Positions 61,966 through 64,000 of a DNA stretch of 64,000 nucleotides are shown here, piece by piece. Position 1 is the first letter of the stretch; each line of letters starts with the position of its first letter. The position numbers and the translations under genes are program-made. The notes beneath the pieces are model-generated. The model was not told where the DNA came from. It saw only the letters and a program-made list of their open reading frames with translations, and made no database searches. The stretch comes from an uncultured Saprospirales bacterium (GTDB lineage: Bacteria; Bacteroidota; Bacteroidia; Chitinophagales; JADIYW01), in NCBI GenBank assembly GCA_938008535.1, contig CALLKF010000114.1, positions 1-64,000 of the forward strand, in the 5' to 3' direction.

Positions 61966-63794
61966 CTAAAATTTCCAAATTCATTTTACTTATTACTTTC
62001 TTCTTATCACTTATTACTTGCAACGCTCAAACCATTTATGAAGCACCAAAATTAACATGCGTAAAAAATAACTCAACTGCACCTGCAAATACAGAATTAA
62101 ATTGGAATTTGCCTGCAACAGCCAATCCATGTTTTGTTGGCTACGAAATTTATGGTTCTACTGGAAATGTAAATGGTCCTTATTCACTGATAACAACAAT
62201 CAACAATCCGTTACAAACTTCTATACAATTCAATTCAGCCATTGTACCAACGCCAACTTCTGACGATGCTACTGTTACTCATTTTTTTATAATAAATCGT
62301 GGTAGTTGCAATAATCCATCACCGCCAATAAAAACAACTTCTGATACTTTATCTAATCGAACACGACAACCATTTGTTCCATTTGTTAGCGCCAGTGTTG
62401 TAAATAATGATATTGTAGTTACATGGCAACCTGCACCATCAGTGGAAGTTATTGGTTATAAAATAAAAAATAGTGGCGATGGATTCACTGCTGAAACAAC
62501 AATTTTAGGTCGACTGAACACACAGTTTATTGATGTGATAAATGATCCGAATGCAACAAGCGTTGAATATTCTATTGCAGCTATGGAATCTTGCGAAGTT
62601 GGTTTAGGTACGTCTTCATTATTTGCTGGCGAAACTCATAAAACTATCTTTTTAAAAAATTCACCACCAGATAAATGCACACAAAGTATCAATATTTCTT
62701 GGAGTTTCTACAAAGCAGGCACTGCTTCTGTAACACGTTATGAAGTAGAAACCAACACGGCTAATGCTGGTTTTGTTACAACTGGCACGACCGATAATGT
62801 AACACCTAATTTTTTGTTGCGTGATGTTCCATACAATAAACGTTATTGCTTTCGCGTGAAAGCTATTTTGCCAAATGGTGCGACTGCATACTCAAATGAA
62901 ATTTGTTATGATAGTTTAGCTGTAGTTCAGAAAGCAAAAGATGATTATATCAGAAATATTTCTGTAGAAAATGGAAGCATCATTATTGATTATAGAAAAG
63001 ACACCTTTGCAACACCTGAAAAAAATATTATTTTACAACGTGGTGAAGATGCAACTGTTTATATTCCATTGAGCAATGTGCCAACTTTTAATAATTATCA
63101 GCGCGCTGCTTTTGATGATAATGGTTTAGATGTAAGTGGAAAAACTTATTTCTATCGTGTTCGATTAAATGATAGTTGTGCAGGAAGCGATCCACATTAT
63201 TCTGATACAGCAACTACATTGCGTATCACTGTAAAATTAAAAAACAGCAACACCGCTGATATTATTTGGAGTGGTTTTCAAATAGATAATATCAATTTTT
63301 TACGTTATCGCTTAGATAAAATTGTTGGCACAGATACTACTTTTGTAAGCTACTTTACACGAACAGATAATACATTTTTTGTAAACGAATTGTTTGATTA
63401 TACACAAGACAGTATACCACAAATTTGTTATCGAATTACCGCAGAATTTTACAACTTAAATGACAAAGCACCTCGTGAGTTGTTGCAAAGTCATTCAAAT
63501 ATTATATGCATTACACCTGAACCTAAAATTTTTATTCCACAAGCATTCGTGCCACATGGTTACAATAAAACATTTAAACCATTTTTATTATATGCAAAAA
63601 CAGAAGGTTATTCTTTCCAAATTTACGACAGATGGCACGAATTGATGTTTACCACTAATGATATAAATGAAAGTTGGAACGGCATGTACAAAGGTAAAGA
63701 TGCACCATTGGATGGCTATGTATATTTGATAAAATACGTTGGCAAAAACGAAAAGGAATATTCAATTACAGGAACTATTATGTTGATTCGATAA
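61887..63794 (+). CDS. Type IX secreted protein with fibronectin-like repeats and type B sorting domain
   Basis: 635 residues. A signal peptide sits at about 31-48 (FILLITFFLSLITCNAQ), with an unusually long positive N-terminus; the start ATG lies within a dispersed repeat, so the real start could be slightly downstream. Between about 50 and 530 are several fibronectin type III-like beta domains (SVEVIGYKIKNSGDG, YKAGTASVTRYEVET). The last ~85 residues are a CHU_C/type B sorting domain: PQAFVPHGYNKTFKPF ... FQIYDRWHELMFTTND ... WNGMYKGKDAPLDGYVYLIK. It is expected to reach the cell surface through type IX secretion and to act in adhesion or gliding-related processes. No passenger enzyme is present. 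Confidence 0.88.
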   Translation: MKMKKELTEIGIIKNGNCKSIFKFSNSKISKFILLITFFLSLITCNAQTIYEAPKLTCVKNNSTAPANTELNWNLPATANPCFVGYEIYGSTGNVNGPYSLITTINNPLQTSIQFNSAIVPTPTSDDATVTHFFIINRGSCNNPSPPIKTTSDTLSNRTRQPFVPFVSASVVNNDIVVTWQPAPSVEVIGYKIKNSGDGFTAETTILGRLNTQFIDVINDPNATSVEYSIAAMESCEVGLGTSSLFAGETHKTIFLKNSPPDKCTQSINISWSFYKAGTASVTRYEVETNTANAGFVTTGTTDNVTPNFLLRDVPYNKRYCFRVKAILPNGATAYSNEICYDSLAVVQKAKDDYIRNISVENGSIIIDYRKDTFATPEKNIILQRGEDATVYIPLSNVPTFNNYQRAAFDDNGLDVSGKTYFYRVRLNDSCAGSDPHYSDTATTLRITVKLKNSNTADIIWSGFQIDNINFLRYRLDKIVGTDTTFVSYFTRTDNTFFVNELFDYTQDSIPQICYRITAEFYNLNDKAPRELLQSHSNIICITPEPKIFIPQAFVPHGYNKTFKPFLLYAKTEGYSFQIYDRWHELMFTTNDINESWNGMYKGKDAPLDGYVYLIKYVGKNEKEYSITGTIMLIR

Positions 63795-63914
63795 ACACAT
63801 CAAACTTAGTTTTAGCTTAATTAGTTAGTGTTCAATTTTCCGTGATTTATTTCGGCACTATTTCCACTATTTATTTTCTCAATGTTACCATTTTGTAAAA
63901 AAAATGGAGGATTA

Positions 63915-63944
63915 ATTGATATTTATCAAATTCTAATTATGTTT
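63915..63944 (+). promoter_or_regulatory. Promoter directed out of the window
   Basis: TTG (63915-63917), 19 bases, TATGTTTG (63937-63944): a full Bacteroidota promoter. The next gene must begin past 64000, since no start with an open frame follows inside the window. 63795-63914 show nothing else. Confidence 0.7.
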
Positions 63945-64000
63945 GTGCTTCGAAAAAATTGATAGGAATTTCAATTGCTATCAAATCCGAGTTAAGGAAC

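Overview
This 64 kb window is chromosomal DNA of a low-GC member of the Bacteroidota, probably close to the Chitinophagales (inferred from gene content; no 16S rRNA gene is present). Supporting signs are a SusC/SusD pair, a type IX secretion sorting domain of each kind (A and B), DUF4249, DUF5686 and DUF4834 proteins, an ATP synthase operon ordered atpB-E-F-H-A-G without beta and epsilon genes, the futalosine-pathway enzyme MqnC, and repeated use of the Bacteroidota promoter (TTG or TTTG, about 20 bases, TAnnTTTG). I see no rRNA or tRNA gene, prophage, transposase or CRISPR array.

Layout: 1-336 end of an M16 peptidase; 472-5783 O-methyltransferase, glucosaminidase/LysM protein, hpt, a VWA protein, then DUF177-rpmF-efp; 6593-10834 accB and accC separated by two unrelated genes, then a TonB-like protein; 10938-13935 a very small type IX cargo, a GDP-heptose operon (gmhA-hddC-gmhB-like) and a signal-less metzincin; 14045-16960 a NagZ/beta-lactamase fusion; 16977-17902 an XRE regulator followed upstream by a 21-bp tandem array and a structured non-coding stretch; 18315-18892 ParDE with its operator; 19032-31898 CBS protein, DUF5686 protein, xth, htpG, DUF4249 with its TonB receptor, YqeY, and a membrane-anchored papain-like protease; 31998-37073 TonB-like protein, rpoN, VapBC and asnS; 37257-43140 a surface-glycan style cluster (2-oxoglutarate oxygenase, two FkbM methyltransferases, a multi-pass glycosyltransferase, a methyltransferase-GT2 fusion); 43228-45958 rluB-like, scpB, DUF1801 and an unrecognised GC-richer gene; 46118-46551 a mirror-symmetric 21-bp repeat array; 46707-51709 the ATP synthase operon; 51849-57868 a SusC/SusD operon with two lipoproteins; 58055-63794 mqnC, an M16 peptidase pair and a type IX secreted fibronectin-like protein.

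The strongest unexplained signal is the pair of 21-bp arrays. One (17381-17611) has 11 head-to-tail units. The other (46118-46551) has ten units, a perfect TTCCACTAGTGGAA centre, and ten inverted units, with two arms of exactly 217 bp. Each array lies in the 5' flank of a minus-strand gene that looks GC-richer than its surroundings. A period of 21 bp is two turns of B-DNA, so all units face the same side of the helix. These arrays, their flanking genes and the pseudoknot-like stretch at 17675-17810 are the best candidates for an undescribed system. Several other intergenic inverted-repeat families recur through the window, and several genes appear to have leaderless mRNAs because the -7 element ends 3-5 bases before the start codon.
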